A stretch of DNA of 64,000 bases, from the NCBI RefSeq assembly GCF_025808395.1, contig NZ_CP075524.1:248001-312000 (forward strand). The letters are read 5' to 3'. This DNA comes from Microcella sp. (lineage in GTDB: Bacteria; Actinomycetota; Actinomycetes; Actinomycetales; Microbacteriaceae). Shown here in pieces: positions 39,061 to 47,244 of this stretch (position 1 is the first letter of the stretch; every line of letters begins with the position of its first letter). The notes beneath the pieces are model-generated. The model was not told where the DNA came from, searched no databases, and saw only the letters and a list, made by a program, of their open reading frames with translations. Both the position numbers and the translations under genes were made by a program.

Positions 39061-40503
39061 ATGAGCGATCTCGTGACGCTGGGGCAGCGCATCCGGCACT
39101 TCCGAACGACCGCGGGCCTGACGCTCGACCAGTTGGGCGAGCGGGTCGGTGTGGCCGGCAGCCAGCTCTCGCTGATGGAGAACGGGCGACGCGAGCCCCG
39201 CGTCACGCTGTTGACCGCCATCGCCGACGAGCTGGGAGTGGCGCTGACCGACCTGCTCGACGCCGCCCCTCCCTCGCCCCGGGCGGCGCTCGAGATCGAA
39301 CTCGAGAAGGCGCAGCGCGGAGCGCACTACGCGTCGCTGGGCCTGCCGGTCGTGCGCGCGGGTCGGTCAATGCCCGACGACGTGCTGACGTCGCTCGTCG
39401 GTCTGCATCGTGCACTGCACGAGCGCGAGCGTCAGGCGATCGCGACACCCGAAGAGGCGAGGCGCGCGAACACCGTGCAGCGCCTGCACATGCGCACCCT
39501 CGACAACTACATTCCCGAGCTCGAAGAGCTCGCTCAGCAGATCGTCACCGAGTCTGGACACGTGAGTGGTGCCTTGACGCACCGCGAAGTGGGCCTCATG
39601 GCCCAGAAGCTGGGGTTCGAGCTGGTCTACGTCAACGACCTGCCGCACTCGGCCCGATCAGTCACCGATCTCGACAACGGCCGCATCTACCTGCCGCCTG
39701 CGTCGATTCCGGGCGGGCACGGCTTGCGCTCGATGGCCCTGCAGGCGATCGCCCACCGCTTGCTGGGGCACGAGATTCCCACGAGCTACGCCGAGTTCTT
39801 GCATCAACGGCTCGAGATCAACTACTTCGCCGCAGCCTGCCTCATGCCTCGAGAGCAGTCGGTGGCGTTCTTGACCCAGGCGAAGAGCGAACGCAACATC
39901 GCTGTCGAAGACTTTCGCGACGCGTTCGGGGTCACGCATGAGGCGGCCGCGCTGCGGTTCACCAATCTGGCGACGAGCCACCTCGATCTGACCGTGCACT
40001 TCTTGCGCGTCGGCGGCGACGGCGCGGTCTACAAGGCATACGAGAACGACGGCTTGAGGCTGCCGGTCGACGTGACGGGCTCGACCGAGGGCCAGCTCGT
40101 GTGCCGTCGCTGGAGCGGCCGGGCCGCGTTCGCCCGCACGAACCGCACGACCGAGTACTACCAGTACACCGATACCCCTGAAGGAACCTTCTGGGAGTCG
40201 ACGCAGATCGGCTCGGGCACGACCGACGAGTTCTCGATCACGGTCGGCGTTCCCTTCGCCGACTCGAAGTGGTTCCGCGGTCGTGACACTGTCAATCGGC
40301 ACCGCTCGACCTGCCCAGACCCGGCGTGCTGCACGCGGCCAGACGGCGAACTGGCCAGTCGGTGGCGCGGCAAGGTCTGGACGAGCGCCAAGCTGCACGC
40401 GCACATCTTGTCGCCGCTGCCGAGCGGAACCTTTCCGGGCGTCGACGATCAAGAGCTGTACCGATTCTTGGATGCCCACGCGCAGTCGAGCGCAGACTCG
40501 TGA
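39061..40503 (+). CDS. XRE-family regulator with ImmA/IrrE and DUF2083 domains (RamB-like)
   Basis: A 480-residue regulator. The helix-turn-helix covers residues 7-62 (LGQRIRHFRTTAGLTLDQLGERVGVAGSQLSLMENG in two helices). A central ImmA/IrrE-like domain carries IAHRLLGHEIPT in place of the HExxH protease motif, so it is probably not proteolytic. A C-terminal DUF2083-type domain has several cysteines (CPDPACC) that could bind metal. This matches RamB of Corynebacterium and Mycobacterium, a controller of acetate and glyoxylate genes. Here it faces pckG, suggesting control of gluconeogenesis. Confidence 0.88.
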   Translation: MSDLVTLGQRIRHFRTTAGLTLDQLGERVGVAGSQLSLMENGRREPRVTLLTAIADELGVALTDLLDAAPPSPRAALEIELEKAQRGAHYASLGLPVVRAGRSMPDDVLTSLVGLHRALHERERQAIATPEEARRANTVQRLHMRTLDNYIPELEELAQQIVTESGHVSGALTHREVGLMAQKLGFELVYVNDLPHSARSVTDLDNGRIYLPPASIPGGHGLRSMALQAIAHRLLGHEIPTSYAEFLHQRLEINYFAAACLMPREQSVAFLTQAKSERNIAVEDFRDAFGVTHEAAALRFTNLATSHLDLTVHFLRVGGDGAVYKAYENDGLRLPVDVTGSTEGQLVCRRWSGRAAFARTNRTTEYYQYTDTPEGTFWESTQIGSGTTDEFSITVGVPFADSKWFRGRDTVNRHRSTCPDPACCTRPDGELASRWRGKVWTSAKLHAHILSPLPSGTFPGVDDQELYRFLDAHAQSSADS

Positions 40504-40505
40504 GG

Positions 40506-41693
40506 TCACTCGCTCGGTGTCGGCGACTTCGGCAGTCGTCGCACGCGGGCACGGCGTCGACGACTCGGAATCAGTGAGCGCATCTCTTCCATGTTGCCGA
40601 AGCACAGCAGTCGGTCTTCCGCCTGCAGCACCTGGCTCGTGCGCGGGTTCGGAATCACGGTCGTTCCTCGATTGAGGGTGAGCACGGTGATGTCGCGATC
40701 GAGCAGACCCGAGGTTCCGAGGGTGCTGCCGACGATGTCTGCGCCGGCGTGCACGAAGAGCTCGGCGACGCCGTAGCCGGTCGAGACGGCGAGGCGCTGG
40801 CGGACGTCGATGTCAGGAAACGCCACCTCGTTCGAGATGTAGTCGATGATCGCGCCAGCGACGTCGAGTTTCGTCGCCGTCTCGATTCCTTGCAGGCCGG
40901 GCGACGAGTTGACCTCCATGACGAGGGGCCCGTCGTCGCTCTCGAGCATGTCGACGCCCGCCACCCGCAGCCCCATGATGTGCGCTGATCGCACCGCGAC
41001 GCGCGCGTAGTCAGCAGGCAGGTCGACGGCTTCGACGGTGCCGCCCCGGTGCACGTTCGAGCGGAACTCGTCACCCATGGCCGTGCGGCGCATGGCTGCG
41101 ACGACTCGGTCGCCCACGACGAGGGCACGGATGTCTCGGCCTCGGCTCTCGGCGATGAAGCGCTGGATCAGCACGTTCTGGTTGGTCGAGTGCAGCGTCT
41201 CGATGATCGCTTCGGCCACCTTGACCTGGGGGGCGAGGATCACTCCGATGCCTTGCGTGCCCTCGAGCAGCTTGATGACGACGGGGGCGCCGCCCACCCG
41301 TTCGATGGCCGGTCGCACGTCGGCTCGGTTGCGCACGAAGGCGGTGGCGGGCATGGCGATGTTGTGCCGCGACAGAATCTGGGTCGCCCGCAGCTTGTCT
41401 CGAGCGTTGGTGATGCCGTTCGCAGTGTTGGGCGTGAAGACGTCCATCTGCTCGAACTGCCGCACGACGGCGGTGCCGAAGTAGGTGATCGAGCTGCCGA
41501 TGCGCGGCAAGATGGCGTCGTAGCTCGAGAGCGGGCGGCCTCGAAAGTGCAGGTCGGGCTCGGGCCCGCTGAGGTCGATCGCGAACCGCAGGGTGTTGAG
41601 AACCTTCACCTGATGCCCGCGATCAAGAGCGGCAGCACGAAGGCGCTGGGTGGAGTACGCACGTGGTGCGCGCGAGAGAATGGCGAGTTTCAT
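40506..41693 (-). CDS. RimK-family ATP-grasp ligase with C-terminal RCK_C (TrkA_C) domain
   Basis: A 395-residue protein. The N-terminal ATP-grasp module (MKLAILSRAPRAYSTQRL; NARDKLRATQILSRHNIAMPAT; VVIKLLEGTQGIGVILA; MEVNSSPGLQGIE) is that of RimK, which adds glutamate to protein C-termini. About residues 300-370 form a RCK_C/TrkA_C domain (FVHAGADIVGSTLGTSGLLDR), a small ligand-sensing module known from K+ channels. ATG 41693 follows AGGGCTCCTC. Divergent, with only 24 bases between start codons, from its usual partner protease. Confidence 0.88.
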   Translation of the reverse strand: MKLAILSRAPRAYSTQRLRAAALDRGHQVKVLNTLRFAIDLSGPEPDLHFRGRPLSSYDAILPRIGSSITYFGTAVVRQFEQMDVFTPNTANGITNARDKLRATQILSRHNIAMPATAFVRNRADVRPAIERVGGAPVVIKLLEGTQGIGVILAPQVKVAEAIIETLHSTNQNVLIQRFIAESRGRDIRALVVGDRVVAAMRRTAMGDEFRSNVHRGGTVEAVDLPADYARVAVRSAHIMGLRVAGVDMLESDDGPLVMEVNSSPGLQGIETATKLDVAGAIIDYISNEVAFPDIDVRQRLAVSTGYGVAELFVHAGADIVGSTLGTSGLLDRDITVLTLNRGTTVIPNPRTSQVLQAEDRLLCFGNMEEMRSLIPSRRRRARVRRLPKSPTPSE

Positions 41694-41717
41694 GAGGAGC
41701 CCTGCGATGATGGCGGA

Positions 41718-42194
41718 GTGAAAGAGCCTGCCCATCTAAGCACCATCGCGGGCTGGCGCGAATGGGTGAGCCTGCCCGATGCCGGAGTGCCCTGGATCAA
41801 GGCCAAGCTCGACACCGGAGCGCGGTCATCATCGCTGCACGCCTTCAACCTCGAAGTGATCGCCGACGGCGACGTCGAGCGGGTGCGTTTCTGGGTTCGG
41901 CCCTGGCAAGAGTCGGCAGACGACGCCGTGCAGGTCGAGTGCGAGATTCACGATCGACGACGGGTGCGCAGCTCGTCTGGACACACAGAAGAGCGCATCG
42001 TCGTCATTCTCGACATCAGGATGCTCGGCCGAACTGTGCCGGCCGAGGTCACGCTCACCAACCGCGACGCCATGGGCTTTCGCATGCTCATCGGCCGCCA
42101 AGCCCTGCGGCAGGGCTTCGTCGTCGACGTCGCGAAGTCATTCATCGGTGGCCGCGCGCCCAAAGAGGTGCGCCAGGCCAACCGCGGCCGCTAG
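41718..42194 (+). CDS. RimK-associated retropepsin-like protease (ATP-dependent zinc protease, RimB family)
   Basis: A 158-residue protein. KLDTGARSSSLHAFNLEVI is the aspartic-protease-like DTGA active-site region, and the later TLTNRDAMGFRMLIGRQALRQGFVVD completes the family. Members of this family remove glutamate tails added by RimK in Pseudomonas-type systems. GTG 41718 begins VKEPAHLSTIAGW. It forms a likely write/erase pair with the divergent ligase. Confidence 0.85.
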   Translation: MKEPAHLSTIAGWREWVSLPDAGVPWIKAKLDTGARSSSLHAFNLEVIADGDVERVRFWVRPWQESADDAVQVECEIHDRRRVRSSSGHTEERIVVILDIRMLGRTVPAEVTLTNRDAMGFRMLIGRQALRQGFVVDVAKSFIGGRAPKEVRQANRGR

Positions 42195-42209
42195 AAACGG
42201 CATTGCCAG

Positions 42210-42282
42210 CGCCCCCGACAGGATTCGAACCTGCGACCCTCAGTACCGGAAACTGATGCTCTATCCCCTGAGCTACGGAGGC
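42210..42282 (-). tRNA. tRNA-Arg (anticodon CCG)
   Basis: The minus strand folds as a 73-nt cloverleaf. The acceptor arm GCCTCCG/CGGGGGC has one T-G pair; the D arm is GCTC/GAGC, the anticodon stem TCAGT/ACTGA with loop TTCCGGT (anticodon CCG), and the T arm GCAGG TTCGAAT CCTGT. Discriminator base is G and CCA is not encoded. It reads CGG. It lies about 900 bases from argS on the other strand. Confidence 0.95.
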
Positions 42283-42336
42283 GGGTTCAGCCTAGCGGGT
42301 CTCGCGCACTCAGGAACCACCTGTCAGGCTGGCCGC

Positions 42337-43158
42337 ATGGGGCCGTTGCGACGACAGGTGGAGTGCGAGCTCGAGGCGACGGTGCTCGAGTCGACGGGGG
42401 TGACGCTGTCGATCTCGGTGGCGAACGTCGACGGCCTCAGCATCGATGAGCACCTCGAGGTGACGCTCGACGGTGCCGCGATCTCGGTGAGTGAGGTGGC
42501 CGGGCCGACCTCGACGCGGTGGCACGTCGCCGACGTCTCGCCTGGTGCGCTCGTCGTGCGGTATCGAGCTGACGTGGTCGGTCGCGCGGCGCCCGCCGCT
42601 GTCACGCAGCGCGACCGCATCGAGTTTGTGCGGCCGAGCCGGTATGTGCAGAGCGACGAGCTGCTGGGCAGTCTGATCGACCCGGTGACCGTCGACAGCA
42701 TCGTGCAGCTGCCGGCGGCAGAGCGGGTCGCCGCTGCGCGCGACTGGGTCGCCGAGCAGCTCGACTACGTCTCGGGTTCGACCGGGCCGACCGATGGGCT
42801 GCCCGAGGTCATCGAGACCGGAGAGGGCGTCTGCCGCGACTTTGCGCACCTCCTCGCCGGTCTGCTGCGCGCCACAGACCTGCCGGCTCGAGTGGTGTCG
42901 GTGTATGCGCCGCAACTCGACCCCATGGACTTCCACGCAGTGGTCGAGGCGGCCGTCAACGACACCTGGGTGCTGCTCGACGCCACGGGGCTCGCTCCGC
43001 GCCACGGCATGCTGCGCATCTCGACGGGCAGAGACGCCGCCGACAACGCTTTTCTCGTCAATGAGGGCTCGAGCCTCGAGTTGACGAGCCTCACGGTGCA
43101 GGCCTCGGCGAGCACAGAGCTCGCAGAAGACTCCACCGCCGTCGTGCACCTCGGGTGA
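42337..43158 (+). CDS. Transglutaminase-like (cysteine protease fold) protein
   Basis: A 273-residue protein. An N-terminal beta-rich bacterial transglutaminase N-like domain (about 1-115) is followed by the catalytic fold with Cys near 165 (TGEGVCRDFAHLLAGLLRA), His in QLDPMDFHAVVEA and Asp in WVLLDATG. Members hydrolyse or transfer amide bonds in peptides and proteins. ATG 42337 is chosen for its length fit and for CAGGCT 6 bases upstream. It lies between tRNA-Arg and argS. Confidence 0.85.
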   Translation: MGPLRRQVECELEATVLESTGVTLSISVANVDGLSIDEHLEVTLDGAAISVSEVAGPTSTRWHVADVSPGALVVRYRADVVGRAAPAAVTQRDRIEFVRPSRYVQSDELLGSLIDPVTVDSIVQLPAAERVAAARDWVAEQLDYVSGSTGPTDGLPEVIETGEGVCRDFAHLLAGLLRATDLPARVVSVYAPQLDPMDFHAVVEAAVNDTWVLLDATGLAPRHGMLRISTGRDAADNAFLVNEGSSLELTSLTVQASASTELAEDSTAVVHLG

Positions 43159-43187
43159 CGCTCGGCGAGCACGCACTCGGCCGCCGG

Positions 43188-43193
43188 TAGGGT
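43188..43193 (+). promoter_or_regulatory. -10 element TAGGGT, leaderless promoter of argS
   Basis: TAGGGT lies 8 bases before GTG 43202, supporting that start rather than the in-frame TTG at 43193. Confidence 0.5.
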
Positions 43194-43201
43194 TGACCCT
43201 C

Positions 43202-44860
43202 GTGAATCCCGACCAACTCGCCGCCGCTCTGCTCGCCGTCGTCGTCAGCGCGGTCGAGCGACGCGACCCTGCTGCGGCGGCGGCATTGACGGTCGGCGAC
43301 ATCGCGCTCGAGCGCCCGCGCAACCGTGACCACGGCGACTGGGCGACGTCGGTCGCGCTCAAGAACGCGAAGACCATCGGCATGGCACCGCGTGCGTTCG
43401 CCGACGAGCTCGTGCCGGGCATCCAGGCCATCGAGGGCGTCGCAGCGGTCGACGTCGCCGGGCCGGGCTTTCTCAATATCCGCCTCGACGCCGGGGCCGC
43501 TGGCGAGCTCGCGCGAATCATCCTCGAGGCCGGCGCTGGCTACGGCCACACCGCGACTCTCGCCGGGCAGACGATCAACCTCGAATTCGTCTCGGCCAAC
43601 CCGACGGGCCCATTGCACATCGGGCACACCCGGTGGGCCGCGCTCGGCGACTCGCTCGCGCGAGTGCTGAAGGCCAGCGGCGCCGAGGTGGCCAGCGAGT
43701 TCTACATCAACGACGCTGGCACTCAGATGAACCTCTTCGGTGAGTCGGTGCTCGCCGCGGCCCTCGCAGAACCCGCGCCCGAAGGCGCATACCCCGGTCA
43801 ATACATCGCCGACCTCGGCACGCGTGCCATCGAGAAGCGGCCAGACCTCGCGACCATGCCGCGCGATGAGGCGGTGGCCGTGGCGCGCGAGCTCGCCTAC
43901 ACCTGGCAGCTCAGCGAGATTCGCGAATCGCTCGCCGCCTTCAACGTGCACTTCGACGTGTGGTTCAGCGAGCGGCAGCTGCATGAACCCGAAGGGTCGA
44001 GCCCGATCGACCAGGCGGTCGATCGCCTGCGCGCGCAGGGCCACGTCTTCGACCTCGACGGCGCCATCTGGGTGCGCACGACCGATTTCGGTGACGACAA
44101 AGACAGGGTCATCAAGCGCGCCAATGGCGTCTACACCTACTTCGCCGCCGACGCGGCCTACTACCTGTCGAAGCGCGATCGAGGTTTCGGTCACACCATC
44201 TACCTGCTGGGTGCCGACCACCACGGCTACGTGCACCGCCTCAAGGCGCTCGCCGGGGCGGCGGGCGACGACCCGAACCGCGACATCGAGGTGCTCATCG
44301 GGCAGCTCGTCAGCATCAACGGGGCGCGCCTCAGCAAGCGCGCAGGCAACATCATCGAGCTGAACGACCTGCGCGCGTGGCTGGGCACAGACGCCCTGAG
44401 GTACTCGCTCGCGCGGTATCCGGCCGATTCGCCGCTCACCCTCGACCCTGAGCTGCTGCAGAAGCGCAGCAACGACAACCCCGTGTTCTACGTGCAGTAC
44501 GCGCACGCGCGCACCCACCAGGTGGCGCGCAACGCCGCAGACTCGGGTGTCACGCGCGAGTCGTTCGCTGCCGAACTGCTCACCGATGAGACCGAGAGCG
44601 TGCTGCTCGGATCTCTCGCAGAGTTTCCGCGCATCGTCGCCCAGGCCGCAGAGCTGCGCGAACCGCACCGTGTGGCGCGCTACCTCGAGCAGCTCGCCGC
44701 GGCGTATCACAAGTGGTACGACACCTGCCGAGTCACGCCCCAGGGCGACGACCCCGTGAGCGAGACGCACTCCGCACGACTCTGGCTCAACGACGCCACC
44801 GGCCAGGTGCTGCGCAACGGGCTGACGCTCATCGGCGTCTCGGCGCCCGAGAGGATGTAG
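43202..44860 (+). CDS. argS: Arginyl-tRNA synthetase
   Basis: A 552-residue class I synthetase. N-terminal Arg_tRNA_synt_N domain (to about 100), HIGH motif in NPTGPLHIGHTRWAALGD (near 138), a KMSKS equivalent in GARLSKRAGN, and the DALR anticodon-binding domain (YVQYAHARTHQVAR onward). Complete. GTG 43202 is chosen by the -10 spacing. The next gene begins 2 bases after its stop. Confidence 0.96.
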   Translation: MNPDQLAAALLAVVVSAVERRDPAAAAALTVGDIALERPRNRDHGDWATSVALKNAKTIGMAPRAFADELVPGIQAIEGVAAVDVAGPGFLNIRLDAGAAGELARIILEAGAGYGHTATLAGQTINLEFVSANPTGPLHIGHTRWAALGDSLARVLKASGAEVASEFYINDAGTQMNLFGESVLAAALAEPAPEGAYPGQYIADLGTRAIEKRPDLATMPRDEAVAVARELAYTWQLSEIRESLAAFNVHFDVWFSERQLHEPEGSSPIDQAVDRLRAQGHVFDLDGAIWVRTTDFGDDKDRVIKRANGVYTYFAADAAYYLSKRDRGFGHTIYLLGADHHGYVHRLKALAGAAGDDPNRDIEVLIGQLVSINGARLSKRAGNIIELNDLRAWLGTDALRYSLARYPADSPLTLDPELLQKRSNDNPVFYVQYAHARTHQVARNAADSGVTRESFAAELLTDETESVLLGSLAEFPRIVAQAAELREPHRVARYLEQLAAAYHKWYDTCRVTPQGDDPVSETHSARLWLNDATGQVLRNGLTLIGVSAPERM

Positions 44861-44862
44861 TC

Positions 44863-45681
44863 ATGAGCGACGACGAGCAGGCCGAGCACGACACCACCCT
44901 CTACGTCGAGCAACCAGCGCCGCGTCGCCGCCGCACGGGCCTCATCGTGGGCCTCGTGCTCGTCGGGCTCGTCATCGTGCTCGCGATCGTCGCCGTCATC
45001 GCCGAGTCGCTCGCGCGGCAGCACGCCACCGCACTCATCGCCGACCAGGTTCGTCAGGCGCTGCAGCTCGAGCCAGAGCATCCCGTCGATGTCACGATCG
45101 AAGGCCCACCCGTGCTGCTGCAGGCGGCAGGGGGCCGACTCGAAGCGGTGCAGATCGAGGTGCCCAGGCTCGCCTTCGGCGAACTCGTCGGCGACCTCTC
45201 GCTGCGCGCCACCGGCACCCCGCTCGACGCGCAGCAGCCCACCGACACGCTGAGCGCCGTCTATCGTGTCGCCGAAGTCGACGTGGCGGCGCTCGCCGGG
45301 TTCTTCTCGGGCATCGTCGTCACCGACGTGCAGCTCGACAATCGCGAGGTGCAGTTTCAGACCGGTTTCGAGATCTTCGGCATCGGGTTCGAGATCGGGG
45401 TCGGGGTGACGCCGACGGTCGACAACGGCCAGCTCGCTTTCAGCCCCACGAGCCTCGTCATCAACGGGCAGCGCATCGAGGCGAGCGACCTGCAGAGTCA
45501 GTTCGGGCCGCTCGTCGCCCCCCTGCTCGCCACCCAGCGCGTGTGCGTGGCCCAATACCTGCCCGCGGCGCTCGAACTGACCGCGGTGCAGGTCGGCGAC
45601 ACGCAGATGCTCGTGGTGTTCACCGCCGCCGACGTCGCCCTGGGCGGCGAAGGCTTCTCGACTCGCGGCACCTGCGGCTAG
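44863..45681 (+). CDS. DUF2993 / LmeA-like membrane-anchored protein
   Basis: A 272-residue protein with a charged cytosolic lead (MSDDEQAEHDTTLYVEQPAPRR), one membrane span (LIVGLVLVGLVIVLAIVAVIA), and an exported domain whose pattern (ALIADQVRQALQLEPEHPVDVTIEG) matches DUF2993. LmeA of mycobacteria, in this family, supports lipomannan elongation. It has AGAGG 7 bases before the ATG and is coupled to argS. Here it probably binds a lipid or helps envelope glycolipid assembly; inferred. Confidence 0.78.
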   Translation: MSDDEQAEHDTTLYVEQPAPRRRRTGLIVGLVLVGLVIVLAIVAVIAESLARQHATALIADQVRQALQLEPEHPVDVTIEGPPVLLQAAGGRLEAVQIEVPRLAFGELVGDLSLRATGTPLDAQQPTDTLSAVYRVAEVDVAALAGFFSGIVVTDVQLDNREVQFQTGFEIFGIGFEIGVGVTPTVDNGQLAFSPTSLVINGQRIEASDLQSQFGPLVAPLLATQRVCVAQYLPAALELTAVQVGDTQMLVVFTAADVALGGEGFSTRGTCG

Positions 45682-45688
45682 GCGGCAC

Positions 45689-47071
45689 CTATACCTCGAG
45701 CGTCTGACCCTGCTCCGCAACGATGACGTCGACACCCAGTTCGCGTTCGATGCGTAGCCTCAGTGCGTCTGCCGAGCCGGGCTCGCCATGGTTGAGGGCC
45801 ACTCTCATGCCCGCCCGAACCCCCGGAGCCAGCCAGCGCAGAATGCCGTCTGCGTCTGCGTGCGCCGACATGCTCTGCAACTGCACGACCTCGGCGCGAA
45901 TCGGCACATCACGCCCAAAGATGCGCAGTTCGTCTGCGCCAGCGACGAGTGCCCCGCCGCGCGTGCCGGGGGCTTGGTAGCCCGTCAGCAGAATTGCATT
46001 GCGCGGGTCGTCACCGTAGGCGGCGATGTGGTGCAGCACGCGGCCCCCGGTGAGCATCCCACTCGCCGAAATGATGATCATCGGGCCACCGCGCAGATTC
46101 AGCAGCTTCGAATCGTCGACCGAGCTCACGAGGGTCGCGGTCGAGTACATCTCTGAATAGTCGAGCTCATCGATGCGGTGCTCGTCTGGCCGAGCACGGT
46201 AGAGCGCCGTGGCATCGACAGCCATCGGACTGTTGAGAAAGATCGGCACCGCAGAGATCGCGTTGCGGCGACGCAATCTCGCGAGCAACAGCAGCAATGC
46301 CTGCGCACGCCCGACAGCGAAGGCAGGAATGATGACGACTCCGCCGCGTGCCGTGACGCGCGAGATCGCCTCACCGAGTTCGGTCTCAGGGTCGGCCTCG
46401 GGGTGCAGACGGTCACCGTAGGTCGACTCGGCGATGACCAGGTCGGCGGGCTCGAGAGGTGCGGGCGGGCGCATGAGCGGGTCGTCATCACGACCGAGGT
46501 CGCCAGAGAAGTGCACGGTGCGCCCGTGGCTGGTGATGCGCGCCTGCGCGGCCCCCAGAATGTGCCCGGCGCTGACGAATCGGCATGTGACGTCGACGCC
46601 AGCGTGCCCTGCACCGAGGTCGATCTCGGTGTCGAACGGTCGGGCGACCACCGATTCGAGGGCCCGCTCGGCGTCGGCGACCGTATACAGCGGCGTGGGC
46701 TTCTCATGCTTCGAGTAACGCTTGCGCTGTGCGAAGCGGGCCTCCTCTTCGAGCAAGTAGCCAGAGTCGGGCAGCAGCAGACCCAGCAGCTCGGCCGTGG
46801 CGGGCGTGCAGAACACTGGCCCGTGAAAGCCGTCGCGCACGAGCGCCGGAAGGTACCCAGAGTGGTCGAGGTGCGCATGCGTCAGCACGACAGCGTCGAT
46901 GCTGTGGGGATCGACCGCGAAGGGTGCTCGATTGCGCAACCGCAATTGCTTGTATCCCTGAAAGAGTCCGCAGTCTACGAGCACTCGCCGGCCGTCGGCC
47001 TCGACGATGGTGCGAGAGCCGGTCACGGTTCCGACGGCTCCCCACAACTGCACGCGCATCGGCTCGCTCAT
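45689..47071 (-). CDS. Metallo-beta-lactamase/beta-CASP fold hydrolase (CPSF-like RNase)
   Basis: A 460-residue beta-CASP protein. MBL motif LTHAHLDHSGYLPAL (HxHxDH), HFSGDLGRDD, then the beta-CASP insertion (PAFAVGRAQALLLLL) and C-terminal RMMBL motifs ISASGMLTGGRVLHHI, SMSAHADADGIL and ALNHGEPGSAD. Such proteins are two-zinc RNA nucleases; the CPSF-73-like layout argues for RNA processing rather than antibiotic hydrolysis. ATG 47071 (MSEPMRVQLW) is favoured over the upstream frame. Divergent from lysA. Confidence 0.87.
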   Translation of the reverse strand: MSEPMRVQLWGAVGTVTGSRTIVEADGRRVLVDCGLFQGYKQLRLRNRAPFAVDPHSIDAVVLTHAHLDHSGYLPALVRDGFHGPVFCTPATAELLGLLLPDSGYLLEEEARFAQRKRYSKHEKPTPLYTVADAERALESVVARPFDTEIDLGAGHAGVDVTCRFVSAGHILGAAQARITSHGRTVHFSGDLGRDDDPLMRPPAPLEPADLVIAESTYGDRLHPEADPETELGEAISRVTARGGVVIIPAFAVGRAQALLLLLARLRRRNAISAVPIFLNSPMAVDATALYRARPDEHRIDELDYSEMYSTATLVSSVDDSKLLNLRGGPMIIISASGMLTGGRVLHHIAAYGDDPRNAILLTGYQAPGTRGGALVAGADELRIFGRDVPIRAEVVQLQSMSAHADADGILRWLAPGVRAGMRVALNHGEPGSADALRLRIERELGVDVIVAEQGQTLEV

Positions 47072-47244
47072 GGCCACGACCCTTCTGGGGCACGACATCG
47101 AGCCCCGGTCGCCTCAGTCTGTCGTGCTGGCCGACTACTCACCAGGGTCGAGAGTCCTGACCCCTCTCGGTACACTGGGGGCGGCTTCAGGAACCAAGCC
47201 GGGTTCGCTCGCCTCACTCTGCTGTTGAGACCCGTGAGGTGCTT
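47072..47244. promoter_or_regulatory. MBL / lysA divergent region with lysA promoter and leader
   Basis: TACACT at 47171-47176 is a clear -10 facing lysA; the leader would be about 60 bases. Within it GGCTT (47183-47187) can pair with AAGCC (47196-47200), and AACC (47192-47195) with GGTT (47202-47205), giving mutually exclusive stems. No lysine riboswitch fits in so short a leader. Nothing coding seen. Confidence 0.4.

Noticed and set aside
47072..47244. Lysine riboswitch upstream of lysA
   Set aside because: The predicted leader of about 60 bases is far shorter than the known lysine aptamer and lacks its multi-stem pattern.
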